DNA of 12,627 nucleotides from RGIG4097 sp964599875. GTDB lineage: Bacteria; Bacillota; Clostridia; Christensenellales; CAG-917. The translations under genes were made by a program, and so were the position numbers. Shown piece by piece: positions 1-6,919 of the stretch. Numbering within the stretch: position 1 is the first letter of the stretch; every line of letters starts with the position of its first letter. Location of the stretch: assembly GCA_964599875.1 (NCBI GenBank), contig CAZRHE010000034.1, positions 1 to 12,627 on the forward strand, in the 5' to 3' direction. The notes beneath the pieces are model-generated. The model worked only from the letters and a program-made list of their open reading frames with translations, was not told where the DNA came from and did not search any database.

Positions 1-39
1 TTCGCACAAATCGAAAATTTTCTTTTCGTTGTCACTCAT
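1..39 (-). CDS. Start of an unidentified gene (13 codons, runs off the left edge)
   Basis: On the minus strand an ATG at 39 opens a reading frame that stays open to the window edge and reads MSDNEKKIFDLCE. An AAGGAG ribosome binding site lies about 7 nt upstream of the ATG, and it is this site that makes the call credible. The gene begins 47 bp after the stop of the flavin reductase gene on the same strand, with no convincing terminator between, so it is probably the third gene of that operon. Thirteen residues are too few to recognise a family. It could be another enzyme of the same pathway or a regulator. Confidence 0.6.
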   Translation of the reverse strand, partial: MSDNEKKIFDLCE

Positions 40-86
40 AGTTGTTCTCCTTTTTTTTACGCTTTAGCGTTATATAATTTTTATTG

Positions 87-2189
87 TTATTTAAGTTTGG
101 ATGCCGTTTCGTATGCGGCGCGAGTTGCGTCTGCTATTCTGCCAACCTTATCAGCGTCGCCGATGACGAACACGTTCTTTCTGCCCTCGAGTTCTTTCGC
201 GAGTGCGTTTACGGAGCGGGAGCCGAGAGAAAGCACGACCTTATCGAAGTCGAGATGTTTTCCTTCTCCGTTATCCTTGAATTTGCCGCCGCTTTCCTTG
301 ACGGGACGAATGGTGATGCCCTTGTCGTCTATCGAGCATAGTTTGTGAGAAAGAATGAATTTCGTTCCCGCTTTTTCGAGTTTGGGCATAGCGTCGTCCA
401 CGTGTTGGAACCAAACGCCCTTTGCGATTGCGTCTTGCATTTCGACGACGGTGACTTTATTGCCTTGTCCCACTATCATTTCAGCGGTTTCAAGACCGGT
501 CATGCCGCTTCCGATAATAGCGACGTTTTGTCCCTCGAACGCAACGCTTCCGTTGAGAATTTCAGTCGTAGTGAACACGTTTTTACCGTCGCTACCCTTA
601 ATGGAGCGAGGTTTGACCGCGACCGCACCTGTTGCAATAATAACCGCATAAGGATTGATTTCGTCGATGAGTTCTTTGGTTGCGACCGTGTTAAGACGGA
701 TTTCCGCACCTTGTTTTTCGGCGGCGTGCTTTGCGTCTTCTACGCACCAACCGATTTTCTCTTTGTGAGGAGGCGCAGCGGCAAGAAGAATTTGTCCGCC
801 GAATTTGTCCGCTTTTTCAACGACGATAGGTTTGAATCCGCGTTTGCCGAGAATTTCAGCCGAAACGAGTCCTGCCATACCCGAGCCGACGATGACGACT
901 TTTCTGCCGTTGCCGTCTTTGGGGAGATTCGCATATTCTTTTTCAATACCGATTGCGGGGTTGACCGAGCAATGTCCGCAGTCGCCGTGATATGCGTTTT
1001 CTTGCATGGATTCTATGCAATACAAGCAGCAAATGCAACGTTTGATATCTTCGGGTCTACCCTCTTGCGCTTTCTTTGCAAAATAGGGATCCGCGATATG
1101 AGGTCTGCCGAGAGAGATGAAATCTTGAATACCTTCTTTGAGTTGCGCTTCCGCTTGTTCGGGAGTGCGGACGAGGTTTGCCGCGATGACGGGAATATCC
1201 ACGACCTTTTTGACTTCCGCGGCAAGATATTTTCTCCAGCCGAGTTCGAAGGAAGTGGGTTCGAGCCAATAATTGAAAGTGTCGTAACCCGCCGAGGACA
1301 CGTCGATTGCGTCGATGCCCATAGCCGCAATTGCCTTTGCGTATTCAAGACCGACTTTAATGTCGTAACCTTTGCCCGCTTTGCCGATTTTGTCGTAAAA
1401 CTCGTCAAGAGTAAGACGGACGATTATGGGATAATCCGCTCCGCACTCTTTTCTAATACCCTCGATGATTTCGCGCAAGAAACGAAGACGATTTTCAAAA
1501 CTTCCACCGTATTCGTCCGTGCGCTGATTGGTGTTGGGGCTCAAAAATTGTTGAATGAGATAACCGTGCGTTCCGTGAAGTTCGACGCCGTCTACGCCCG
1601 CCTTTTGGCATCTGACCGCGCCGTCCACGAATTGACGGATGACTTTTTTGACTTCCGCGTTCGAGAGTGCTCTCACTCTGCCGCCCGCAAAATAAGCGGG
1701 TTCGCAAGCGGATGCGGACACTGCCGACAACGCGATTTTATATTTTGAAAGCGTAGGTGCGATTTTGGGTGCAATCGAGAATAACGCTTTGGGGAACTTT
1801 TTGCAAACTCTCGTGCATGCGATACAGAGAGGGACTGTTCCGATTGCAAGACCTACGTTTTGTCTGCCGGGATGATGAAGTTGCACGAACAATTTCGCAC
1901 CGTGTTTGTGAATACGATTTGCAAATTCGCGCATAGGCTCGATATGATAATCGTGGCTCATCGCAAGTTGTGCGAACGCCGCCGCGCCGTGCACGTCGTT
2001 GATACGGGTGATTTCGGTGATGATAAGACCCGTGCCGCCTTTCGCGCGTTCCTCGTAATAGTCCATGAGGGCTTCGGTGGGAGTGCCGTCGAATTGTCCG
2101 AGACCGATAAGCATCGGGGACATAACGAGGCGGTTTTTGATTTCGCATTTGCCTATATTCATAGGCGAAAACAGCATTTTGTACTCCAT
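87..2189 (-). CDS. NADH:flavin oxidoreductase / enoate (2,4-dienoyl-CoA-type) reductase, FMN-4Fe4S-FAD
   Basis: A 700-residue Old Yellow Enzyme-family reductase with the architecture of FadH, BaiCD/BaiH and clostridial enoate reductases. These move hydride from NAD(P)H through FAD and an Fe-S cluster to FMN, to reduce an activated C=C bond. Visible in order: FMN TIM barrel (about 1-370) with QLHHPGRQ at 103-110, HGTHGYLIQQF at 205-215, DEYGGSFENR at 225-234 and SLGRP at 359-363; 4Fe-4S cysteines C385, C388, C391 and C407; an FAD Rossmann fold starting GSGMAG at 435; an NAD(P) fold starting GSGMTG at 560; and a C-terminal GDAD (677-680) FAD motif. It is slightly longer than FadH (about 670) owing to a loop at 111-165 that carries a CxxCxxxC motif. 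The ATG at 2189 has an AAGGA site. The gene lies 18 bp after the VOC gene, clearly one operon. The family is certain; the substrate (enoate, enoyl-CoA, steroid or other) is not. Confidence 0.93.
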   Translation of the reverse strand: MEYKMLFSPMNIGKCEIKNRLVMSPMLIGLGQFDGTPTEALMDYYEERAKGGTGLIITEITRINDVHGAAAFAQLAMSHDYHIEPMREFANRIHKHGAKLFVQLHHPGRQNVGLAIGTVPLCIACTRVCKKFPKALFSIAPKIAPTLSKYKIALSAVSASACEPAYFAGGRVRALSNAEVKKVIRQFVDGAVRCQKAGVDGVELHGTHGYLIQQFLSPNTNQRTDEYGGSFENRLRFLREIIEGIRKECGADYPIIVRLTLDEFYDKIGKAGKGYDIKVGLEYAKAIAAMGIDAIDVSSAGYDTFNYWLEPTSFELGWRKYLAAEVKKVVDIPVIAANLVRTPEQAEAQLKEGIQDFISLGRPHIADPYFAKKAQEGRPEDIKRCICCLYCIESMQENAYHGDCGHCSVNPAIGIEKEYANLPKDGNGRKVVIVGSGMAGLVSAEILGKRGFKPIVVEKADKFGGQILLAAAPPHKEKIGWCVEDAKHAAEKQGAEIRLNTVATKELIDEINPYAVIIATGAVAVKPRSIKGSDGKNVFTTTEILNGSVAFEGQNVAIIGSGMTGLETAEMIVGQGNKVTVVEMQDAIAKGVWFQHVDDAMPKLEKAGTKFILSHKLCSIDDKGITIRPVKESGGKFKDNGEGKHLDFDKVVLSLGSRSVNALAKELEGRKNVFVIGDADKVGRIADATRAAYETASKLK

Positions 2190-2207
2190 AATTTTTCCTT
2201 ATCTTAA

Positions 2208-2729
2208 TTATTTTACTTTTTTCATGTTGCCGGTGAGAAGACCGAGTGCGGTTTCAAAAGGCATATCCCCTTTCTTGATTCCGCCGGGAAGAGTCGCTTC
2301 GATGAGTTCGAATGCGGCGGAATGGTCGTCCTTGCCGACGTACGCATAATCTATGCGCATACCTTTCGACATAAAGGACGCTTTCATAAGTACGACGAGT
2401 CCTTCTTTCTCGGACGCCGCGATTGCTTTCGCTAAATCTTTTACGTAATACTGAACGTGATGGATTCCTTCTCCGAAATTTTTGAGATAATCGGTGTAAA
2501 CGTTTTCGTCCCCTCTGGATTGGACGAGTTCGATCTTGGTGTGACCCTTTCCGCCGAGCCAAATCGTGACGTCGCAGTTGCGTTTTTCCCCTTTATATTC
2601 GAGGTCGAGAGGACTTGTGCGACGAAGTTCGTACCAATGCTTAATGCCGAGAAGGCGAGAATAATGATCGGACGCCGCGTCGATATCGTTGACGACTATA
2701 CATGCGTGAGCGATTTTGCCGAGTTTCAT
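2208..2729 (-). CDS. VOC/glyoxalase-fold metalloprotein, methylmalonyl-CoA epimerase-like
   Basis: A 173-residue vicinal-oxygen-chelate protein made of two paired beta-alpha-beta-beta-beta modules. Module 1 opens IAHACIVVNDIDAAS (6-20). Module 2 opens HHVQYYVKDLAKAI (90-103) and ends FELIE (140-144). The expected metal ligands of the epimerase/glyoxalase pattern are present: H8, E67, H90 or H91, and E141 (E144 is an alternative). Length and spacing resemble methylmalonyl-CoA epimerase, but E67 replaces the usual Gln, and no mutase genes are nearby, so I do not assign that activity. A longer frame starts at a GTG at 2738, but that GTG is part of the GGTGGA ribosome binding site 5-6 nt before the ATG at 2729, so I choose the ATG. 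It is the first gene of the reductase operon and may epimerise, isomerise or bind a substrate of the reductase. Confidence 0.88.
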   Translation of the reverse strand: MKLGKIAHACIVVNDIDAASDHYSRLLGIKHWYELRRTSPLDLEYKGEKRNCDVTIWLGGKGHTKIELVQSRGDENVYTDYLKNFGEGIHHVQYYVKDLAKAIAASEKEGLVVLMKASFMSKGMRIDYAYVGKDDHSAAFELIEATLPGGIKKGDMPFETALGLLTGNMKKVK

Positions 2730-2785
2730 AATTTCCACCGCCGATAATCCGTCTTTGCAATCGAAATCGCAATCAAAGAACGAAT

Positions 2786-2814
2786 TTGCTTTAATATTGC
2801 TTTAAGTATATAAT
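2786..2814 (+). promoter_or_regulatory. trkA: Possible upstream second promoter for trkA
   Basis: TTGCTT (2786-2791), a 17-bp spacer and a perfect TATAAT (2809-2814) on the plus strand. The -10 sits inside the 2803-2819 palindrome. It would give a leader of about 113 nt before trkA. It is weaker as a call than the proximal promoter because the -35 matches only partly and the region is AT-rich. Confidence 0.3.
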
Positions 2815-2819
2815 ACTTA
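2803..2819. promoter_or_regulatory. 17-bp palindrome, candidate repressor operator
   Basis: A perfect inverted repeat, TAAGTAT-ATA-ATACTTA (7-bp arms, 3-bp centre). It lies from about +4 to +20 of the predicted minus-strand transcript for the VOC-reductase operon, a typical repressor position. The region is AT-rich, so part of the symmetry may be chance. No regulator gene is visible beside it. Confidence 0.4.
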
Positions 2820-2828
2820 CGCTTATCT

Positions 2829-2857
2829 ATTTTAACATACGCGCGTAGAACCGTCAA
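2829..2857 (-). promoter_or_regulatory. Promoter of the VOC-reductase operon
   Basis: On the minus strand a TTGACG -35 box (2857-2852) and a TAAAAT -10 box (2834-2829) are separated by exactly 17 bp. The predicted start point near 2822 gives a leader of about 93 nt before the VOC start codon. Confidence 0.65.
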
Positions 2858-2879
2858 GCCTAATTTTAACCTACTTTGC

Positions 2880-2908
2880 TTGCGTTGCGTCTTTTATAGT
2901 GTTATAAT
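2880..2908 (+). promoter_or_regulatory. trkA: Promoter of trkA-trkH
   Basis: TTGCGT -35 (2880-2885), 17-bp spacer and consensus TATAAT -10 (2903-2908). The start point would be near 2915, giving a leader of about 19 nt that includes a modest GAGG binding site 5 nt before the trkA ATG. Confidence 0.6.
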
Positions 2909-2933
2909 GATGAAAACCGCATAGCGAGGCATT

Positions 2934-4289
2934 ATGGACGTTATTATTATGGGACTTGGTGCCGTCGGCAAAGTGTTGACGGAGGAATTGTCCGAAAAAG
3001 GTTTGAACGTAGTCGTCGTCGACAAGGACGAAAACAAGGTCGAAGACGCGGTCGCTTCCTACGACGTGAAAGGCGTCGTCGGCAACGGCGTAAGTCAAGA
3101 AGTGCTCGAAGAAGCAGGCATTTCGCGTACCGAAGTTTTTATCGCGGCGACAAGTCAAGACGAACTTAATATCCTTTCGGGCATTATCGCGGGCAAACTC
3201 GGTGCGGATACCACTATCGCAAGAGTGTCCGAACCCGAATATTTCAGCATGTTCTCGAACGCGGATTCTTTGGGAGTTTCCCTCATGGTCAACCCTCACC
3301 ACGAGGCGGCTATGGAAATAAGCAGAATTCTCCGCTTCCCTTCCGCAATCAAAGTCGACCAATTCTCCGAGGGCAAAACCGAACTCGTCGAATTTAAAGT
3401 AGACGACGACTCCGCTCTCGTCGGGCTTATGCTCAAAGATTTGAACGGCAAATTCACGTCGAAAGTCCTCGTTTGCGCCGCCACGAGAAACGGTAAGGCT
3501 ATTATCCCTACAGGCGATTTCATCATCAAACCCCAAGACCACCTCTTCCTCACCGCAACCAAAAAGCACATAACTTCCTTTTTCAAGGAACTCGGCTGGA
3601 ACAGACAATCCAAAGACGTAATCATAGTCGGCGGAAGTAAGACCGCGGTTTATCTTGCAATCGAACTCGAAAGAAAAGGCATCCACGCCAAAATCATAGA
3701 GAAAAACAAGCAAAAATGCGAAACGCTCGCAGAAAGATTGTCTAAAACCGAAATCATCTTCGGGGACGGCACAAATCAAACGTTGCTTAAAGAAGAAGGC
3801 ATTATGGACGCGGACGCATTCGTCGCTCTTGCGGATATCGACGAGCAAAACATCATCATGAGTATGTTTGCAAAATCCGTCGGAGTGCCCAAAGTGGTCA
3901 CCAAAATCGACCAACTCGAATACTACGCAATGCTCCAAAGCAGCGGCATAGACAGCGTCGTTTCCACAAAAACCTCCACCGCTGATCAAATTATCAGATT
4001 CGTCCGTAACTACGGGCACAAGGACGGCGCAACAGTCAAACGTTTGTTTAGAATTATCGACGACCAAGCGGAAGCACTCGAATTCGTCGCAACCAAAGCG
4101 TTCAAAAAACTCGGCGTACCGCTTATGGATTTACATTTGAAAAAAGACTTGCTCGTTGCAGGAATCATCCGCGACAACATTCTCATCACCCCGTCGGGCA
4201 AAGATTTCATTTGCGAGGGCGACGGCGTCATTATCGTCACGCTAAACGAGGGACTCGTGCACTTGAACGACATACTCGACACATTCTAA
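2934..4289 (+). CDS. trkA: Trk potassium uptake system, cytoplasmic NAD-binding gating subunit TrkA
   Basis: A 451-residue peripheral membrane protein with two tandem RCK units, the full-length TrkA form (E. coli about 458) rather than the half-length KtrA form. The first nucleotide-binding domain (about 1-120) has the intact GLGAVG loop at 7-12 and an acidic residue, D30, at the end of strand 2. RCK-C1 runs about 135-215. The second nucleotide-binding domain (about 228-345) has a degenerate loop, GGSKTA (233-238), with E256 as its acidic partner. RCK-C2 runs about 365-451. It forms the ring under TrkH that couples NAD(H)/nucleotide state to pore opening. trkH follows 17 bp downstream on the same strand, so they are co-transcribed. 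Confidence 0.95.
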   Translation: MDVIIMGLGAVGKVLTEELSEKGLNVVVVDKDENKVEDAVASYDVKGVVGNGVSQEVLEEAGISRTEVFIAATSQDELNILSGIIAGKLGADTTIARVSEPEYFSMFSNADSLGVSLMVNPHHEAAMEISRILRFPSAIKVDQFSEGKTELVEFKVDDDSALVGLMLKDLNGKFTSKVLVCAATRNGKAIIPTGDFIIKPQDHLFLTATKKHITSFFKELGWNRQSKDVIIVGGSKTAVYLAIELERKGIHAKIIEKNKQKCETLAERLSKTEIIFGDGTNQTLLKEEGIMDADAFVALADIDEQNIIMSMFAKSVGVPKVVTKIDQLEYYAMLQSSGIDSVVSTKTSTADQIIRFVRNYGHKDGATVKRLFRIIDDQAEALEFVATKAFKKLGVPLMDLHLKKDLLVAGIIRDNILITPSGKDFICEGDGVIIVTLNEGLVHLNDILDTF

Positions 4290-4306
4290 AATAGGCGGTT
4301 AGATAT

Positions 4307-5782
4307 ATGAATTATCGCGAAATGTTATTCATATTGGCAGAGATTGCCTTGATATTTGCGGGAATATTGCTCATTCCTCTTTTCGTGGCGGTCGGGCTCG
4401 GTGAAAGCGCAACGATACACGCTTTCGGGGTCGCAATCGTAGTGAGCATAGTTTTCGGCATAATCGGCGTTATCTGTCGTCCGCCCAAAGGAAAACGCGA
4501 GATGAAACCCGCCTCTGCTATCGTGCTTTGCGGCATCACTTGGATTTTTATCGCTCTCATCGGCGCAATTCCTTATAGACTTTCGGGATGCGTCCCCAAC
4601 TATATAGACGCACTTTTCGAAACGGTTTCCGGCGTCACGACGACGGGCTCCACGATAATTCGCAACGTTGAAATTCTCCCCCGCAGCATACTTCTATGGC
4701 GCGCGCTTTCTCAATGGATAGGAGGCATGGGAGTGCTCGTTTTCGTCATAGCGGTCCTTCCTAAAAACGAATCCGCGGCAACGCAACTCGCAAAAGCGGA
4801 AATGCCGGGACCGCAGTTTGGCAAACTCGTCAGCAAACTCCGTTTCACAGCACAGATTTTATACGTCATTTATATAGTATTGACCTTGATAGAAGCAGGA
4901 ATTCTCGTTGCGGTCAAGATGCCCGTGTTCGACAGTTTCTGCCACGCCTTTACAACGGTTTCGACGGGTGGTTTCTCGGTAAAAAATATGGGAATAGGCT
5001 CCTATGACAACGTGGGCATAGAAGTCGTCATAACCGTTTTTTCCCTGATTTCGTCGGTGAATTTCAACGTGTATTATCTCATCCTTGCGGGACAAATAAG
5101 AAAGGCGATTAGAAACGAAGAAACTTTATGGATGTTCGGCATTTACGTTGCGGCGACGATTGCGGTCACTTTGTCCCTATTCATCACCACGCTTAACGAA
5201 CATAACTTCGCAGAATCATTACGCTACGCCTCTTTCCAAGTCGCAACCACTATGACGACTACGGGTTACGGCGTTACGAATTACGCAGGCTGGCCCGTAT
5301 TTTCGCAATTCGTGCTTATTGCGCTTATGTTCATAGGCGGCTCTGCGGGAAGTACGGCAGGCGGTTTGAAAGTGTCGAGAGTCGTTATTTTGGGCAAATC
5401 ATCCTTTTTGAACGTAAGAAAAGCAATGTCGCCCCGCTCGGTCAGAGGGGTCAAAATGGACGGCAAAACCTTGACGGAAGACACCGTAAACACCGTGCAA
5501 AGATTTATGGTTATCTACGTTTTGTTGTTCGTTACGTCTTTACTTCTCATCAGTATTCTCTCCCCCTTCAAAGGCTCGGACGGAATGGTGACTAACTTAT
5601 CAGCGGTTGCAACCTGCCTTAACAACGTAGGCTTGGGCGTCATGTCCCTATCCAACGGACTGTTTGCGGACTTCGGTTATTTTGCAAAAATCGTTCTTAT
5701 GTTCGATATGCTTTTAGGCAGGCTCGAACTCATGCCCATACTCCTAATTTTCGCACCGAAAGTTTGGAAACCCGCAAAATAA
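4307..5782 (+). CDS. trkH: Trk potassium uptake system, membrane pore subunit TrkH
   Basis: A 491-residue polytopic inner-membrane potassium transporter subunit. All four pore loops of the Trk/Ktr/HKT superfamily are visible, each with its filter glycine: TTTGSTI (G114), VSTGGFS (G220/G221), TTTGYG (G320) and NNVGLG (G442). The glycine-rich gating loop between pores 3 and 4 is at GGSAGSTAGG (344-353), and the C-terminal signature GRLELMP (471-477) is present. The two extra N-terminal helices (about 5-57) fit TrkH rather than KtrB. It imports K+ and is controlled by the TrkA subunit encoded just upstream. The ribosome binding site is weak (AGGCGGT, 4293-4299), so translation may be partly coupled to trkA. 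Confidence 0.95.
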   Translation: MNYREMLFILAEIALIFAGILLIPLFVAVGLGESATIHAFGVAIVVSIVFGIIGVICRPPKGKREMKPASAIVLCGITWIFIALIGAIPYRLSGCVPNYIDALFETVSGVTTTGSTIIRNVEILPRSILLWRALSQWIGGMGVLVFVIAVLPKNESAATQLAKAEMPGPQFGKLVSKLRFTAQILYVIYIVLTLIEAGILVAVKMPVFDSFCHAFTTVSTGGFSVKNMGIGSYDNVGIEVVITVFSLISSVNFNVYYLILAGQIRKAIRNEETLWMFGIYVAATIAVTLSLFITTLNEHNFAESLRYASFQVATTMTTTGYGVTNYAGWPVFSQFVLIALMFIGGSAGSTAGGLKVSRVVILGKSSFLNVRKAMSPRSVRGVKMDGKTLTEDTVNTVQRFMVIYVLLFVTSLLLISILSPFKGSDGMVTNLSAVATCLNNVGLGVMSLSNGLFADFGYFAKIVLMFDMLLGRLELMPILLIFAPKVWKPAK

Positions 5783-5966
5783 GTTTTCGATATTCTAACA
5801 CAGCAAAATCAAATTATTCGCCTGTTAAATATCAATTTTTTTCTGCGTAAAATTTTGTCGAAAAGCGCCGTAAAATCAGATACGACTTTTGTCGAATTTT
5901 GACGATTGAATAATAACAATCAACGAAAGTGTTTGTCGAAATTTGTCAAATTAATTTAACGATAAG

Positions 5967-5996
5967 GAAAACGCCTTGCGATTGCAAGGCGTTTTC
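5967..5996. terminator. Bidirectional intrinsic terminator between trkH and folD
   Basis: A perfect 13-bp stem (5967-5979 with 5984-5996) and a 4-nt loop. The stem begins GAAAACGCC and ends GGCGTTTTC, so a U-rich arm closes it in both directions. It stops trkAH transcripts on the plus strand and guaB-folD transcripts on the minus strand. The stem ends 14 bp from the folD stop codon. Confidence 0.9.
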
Positions 5997-6009
5997 TATT
6001 GAATTGCGT

Positions 6010-6873
6010 TTAATTATTGTTTTCGTTTTGCTCTGCAATGAGTTTTTGCTCTTTATATAACTGCACGGCGTTTTTCATCAGCATAGTGACCGTCATAGGT
6101 CCTACACCGCCGGGCACGGGAGTGATATAAGCGCATTTTTCGGATACGTTTTCAAAGTCCACGTCACCGCAAAGTTTACCGTTTTCGTCGCGATTTATGC
6201 CAACGTCGATAACGACCGCACCGTCTTTGACCATATCCGCGGTGATGAGTTTCCCTTGTCCCGTCGCAACGCAAAGGATATCCGCCGTTTTGGTGATTTC
6301 GCCGAGGTTTGCGGTTTTAGAGTGGCATATAGTCACGGTTGCGTTTTCATCGAGTAACATTTGTGCAAGCGGTTTTCCGACAAGATTCGACCTGCCGACG
6401 ACCACTGCCCTTTTGCCTTCAATCTCGACGCCGTAGCGTTTCAGAAGTTCGATACAGCCGTGAGGAGTGCAAGGATAAACGGAAGGTCTACCCGTCCACA
6501 ACAACCCTTTTTGTACGAAATGACAGCCGTCAGCGTCTTTCAACGGGCTGATTGCATCGAGGAGCATGGATTCGTTAAGATGCTTCGGCACGGGAAGTTG
6601 CAAAATTATGCCGTTAACGTCGGGATTCGAGTTGAGTGCATAGATGTTTTCAAGCACTTCTTCGTTTTTGACGTCGGCGGGCAATTCGACGAGATAGGAT
6701 TGAATGCCGATTTCGTTGCACGCACGCATTTTATTGCGCACGTAAATCTTGCTCGCGTCGTCGTCGCCGACAAGCACGACCGCAAGACCTACTTTTCCGT
6801 CCAGCCCGAAGACTTCGGATTTCAATTCTTCTCTTATTTTTGCAGAGACTTTCTTTCCGTCGATAATTTGCAT
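6010..6873 (-). CDS. folD: Bifunctional methylenetetrahydrofolate dehydrogenase / methenyltetrahydrofolate cyclohydrolase
   Basis: A 287-residue FolD. It converts 5,10-methylene-THF via methenyl-THF to 10-formyl-THF, the one-carbon donor for purine ring synthesis. Visible: the catalytic YVRNK motif (Y44, K48), LQLPVP (91-96), DADG (113-116), PCTPHG (134-139), the nucleotide loop GRSNLVGKP (160-168), CHSKT (183-187), DVGIN (223-227) and PVPGGVGPMT (252-261). The usual DVDGFHP-N-G segment reads DADGCHFVQKG, a mild variant. A GTG at 6879 would add two residues, but it lies inside the GAGGTG binding site, so I place the start at the ATG at 6873. guaB ends 46 bp upstream on the same strand, and the gap also holds a promoter of its own. 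Confidence 0.96.
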   Translation of the reverse strand: MQIIDGKKVSAKIREELKSEVFGLDGKVGLAVVLVGDDDASKIYVRNKMRACNEIGIQSYLVELPADVKNEEVLENIYALNSNPDVNGIILQLPVPKHLNESMLLDAISPLKDADGCHFVQKGLLWTGRPSVYPCTPHGCIELLKRYGVEIEGKRAVVVGRSNLVGKPLAQMLLDENATVTICHSKTANLGEITKTADILCVATGQGKLITADMVKDGAVVIDVGINRDENGKLCGDVDFENVSEKCAYITPVPGGVGPMTVTMLMKNAVQLYKEQKLIAEQNENNN

Positions 6874-6890
6874 ATTCACCTCAATCGGTT

Positions 6891-6919
6891 ATATTATGCC
6901 GTTTGCCTCGATTAGTCAA
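6891..6919 (-). promoter_or_regulatory. folD: Promoter of folD in the guaB-folD gap
   Basis: TTGACT (6919-6914), 17-bp spacer and TAATAT (6896-6891) on the minus strand. The -35 begins at the base right after the guaB stop codon. The start point would fall near 6884, leaving a leader of only 11-12 nt that is almost entirely the GAGGTG binding site. folD could thus be made independently of guaB. Confidence 0.5.

Noticed and set aside
52..72. Hairpin ACGC-TTTA-GCGT between the reductase and the left-edge gene as a terminator
   Set aside because: On the transcribed minus strand it is followed by A residues and then the next gene's binding site, not by a T-run, and the stem is only 4-5 bp.
345..1748. 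A 467-codon open frame on the plus strand opposite the flavin reductase gene
   Set aside because: The reductase on the other strand has complete domain motifs. The antisense frame has no recognisable protein, no binding site or promoter, and is a by-product of codon bias that leaves few antisense stops.
2871..4067. A 398-codon open frame on the minus strand opposite trkA
   Set aside because: trkA is fully supported by its domains. The antisense frame is rich in Phe/Asp/Val, as expected from reversed GAC/GTC codons, and has no family signature.
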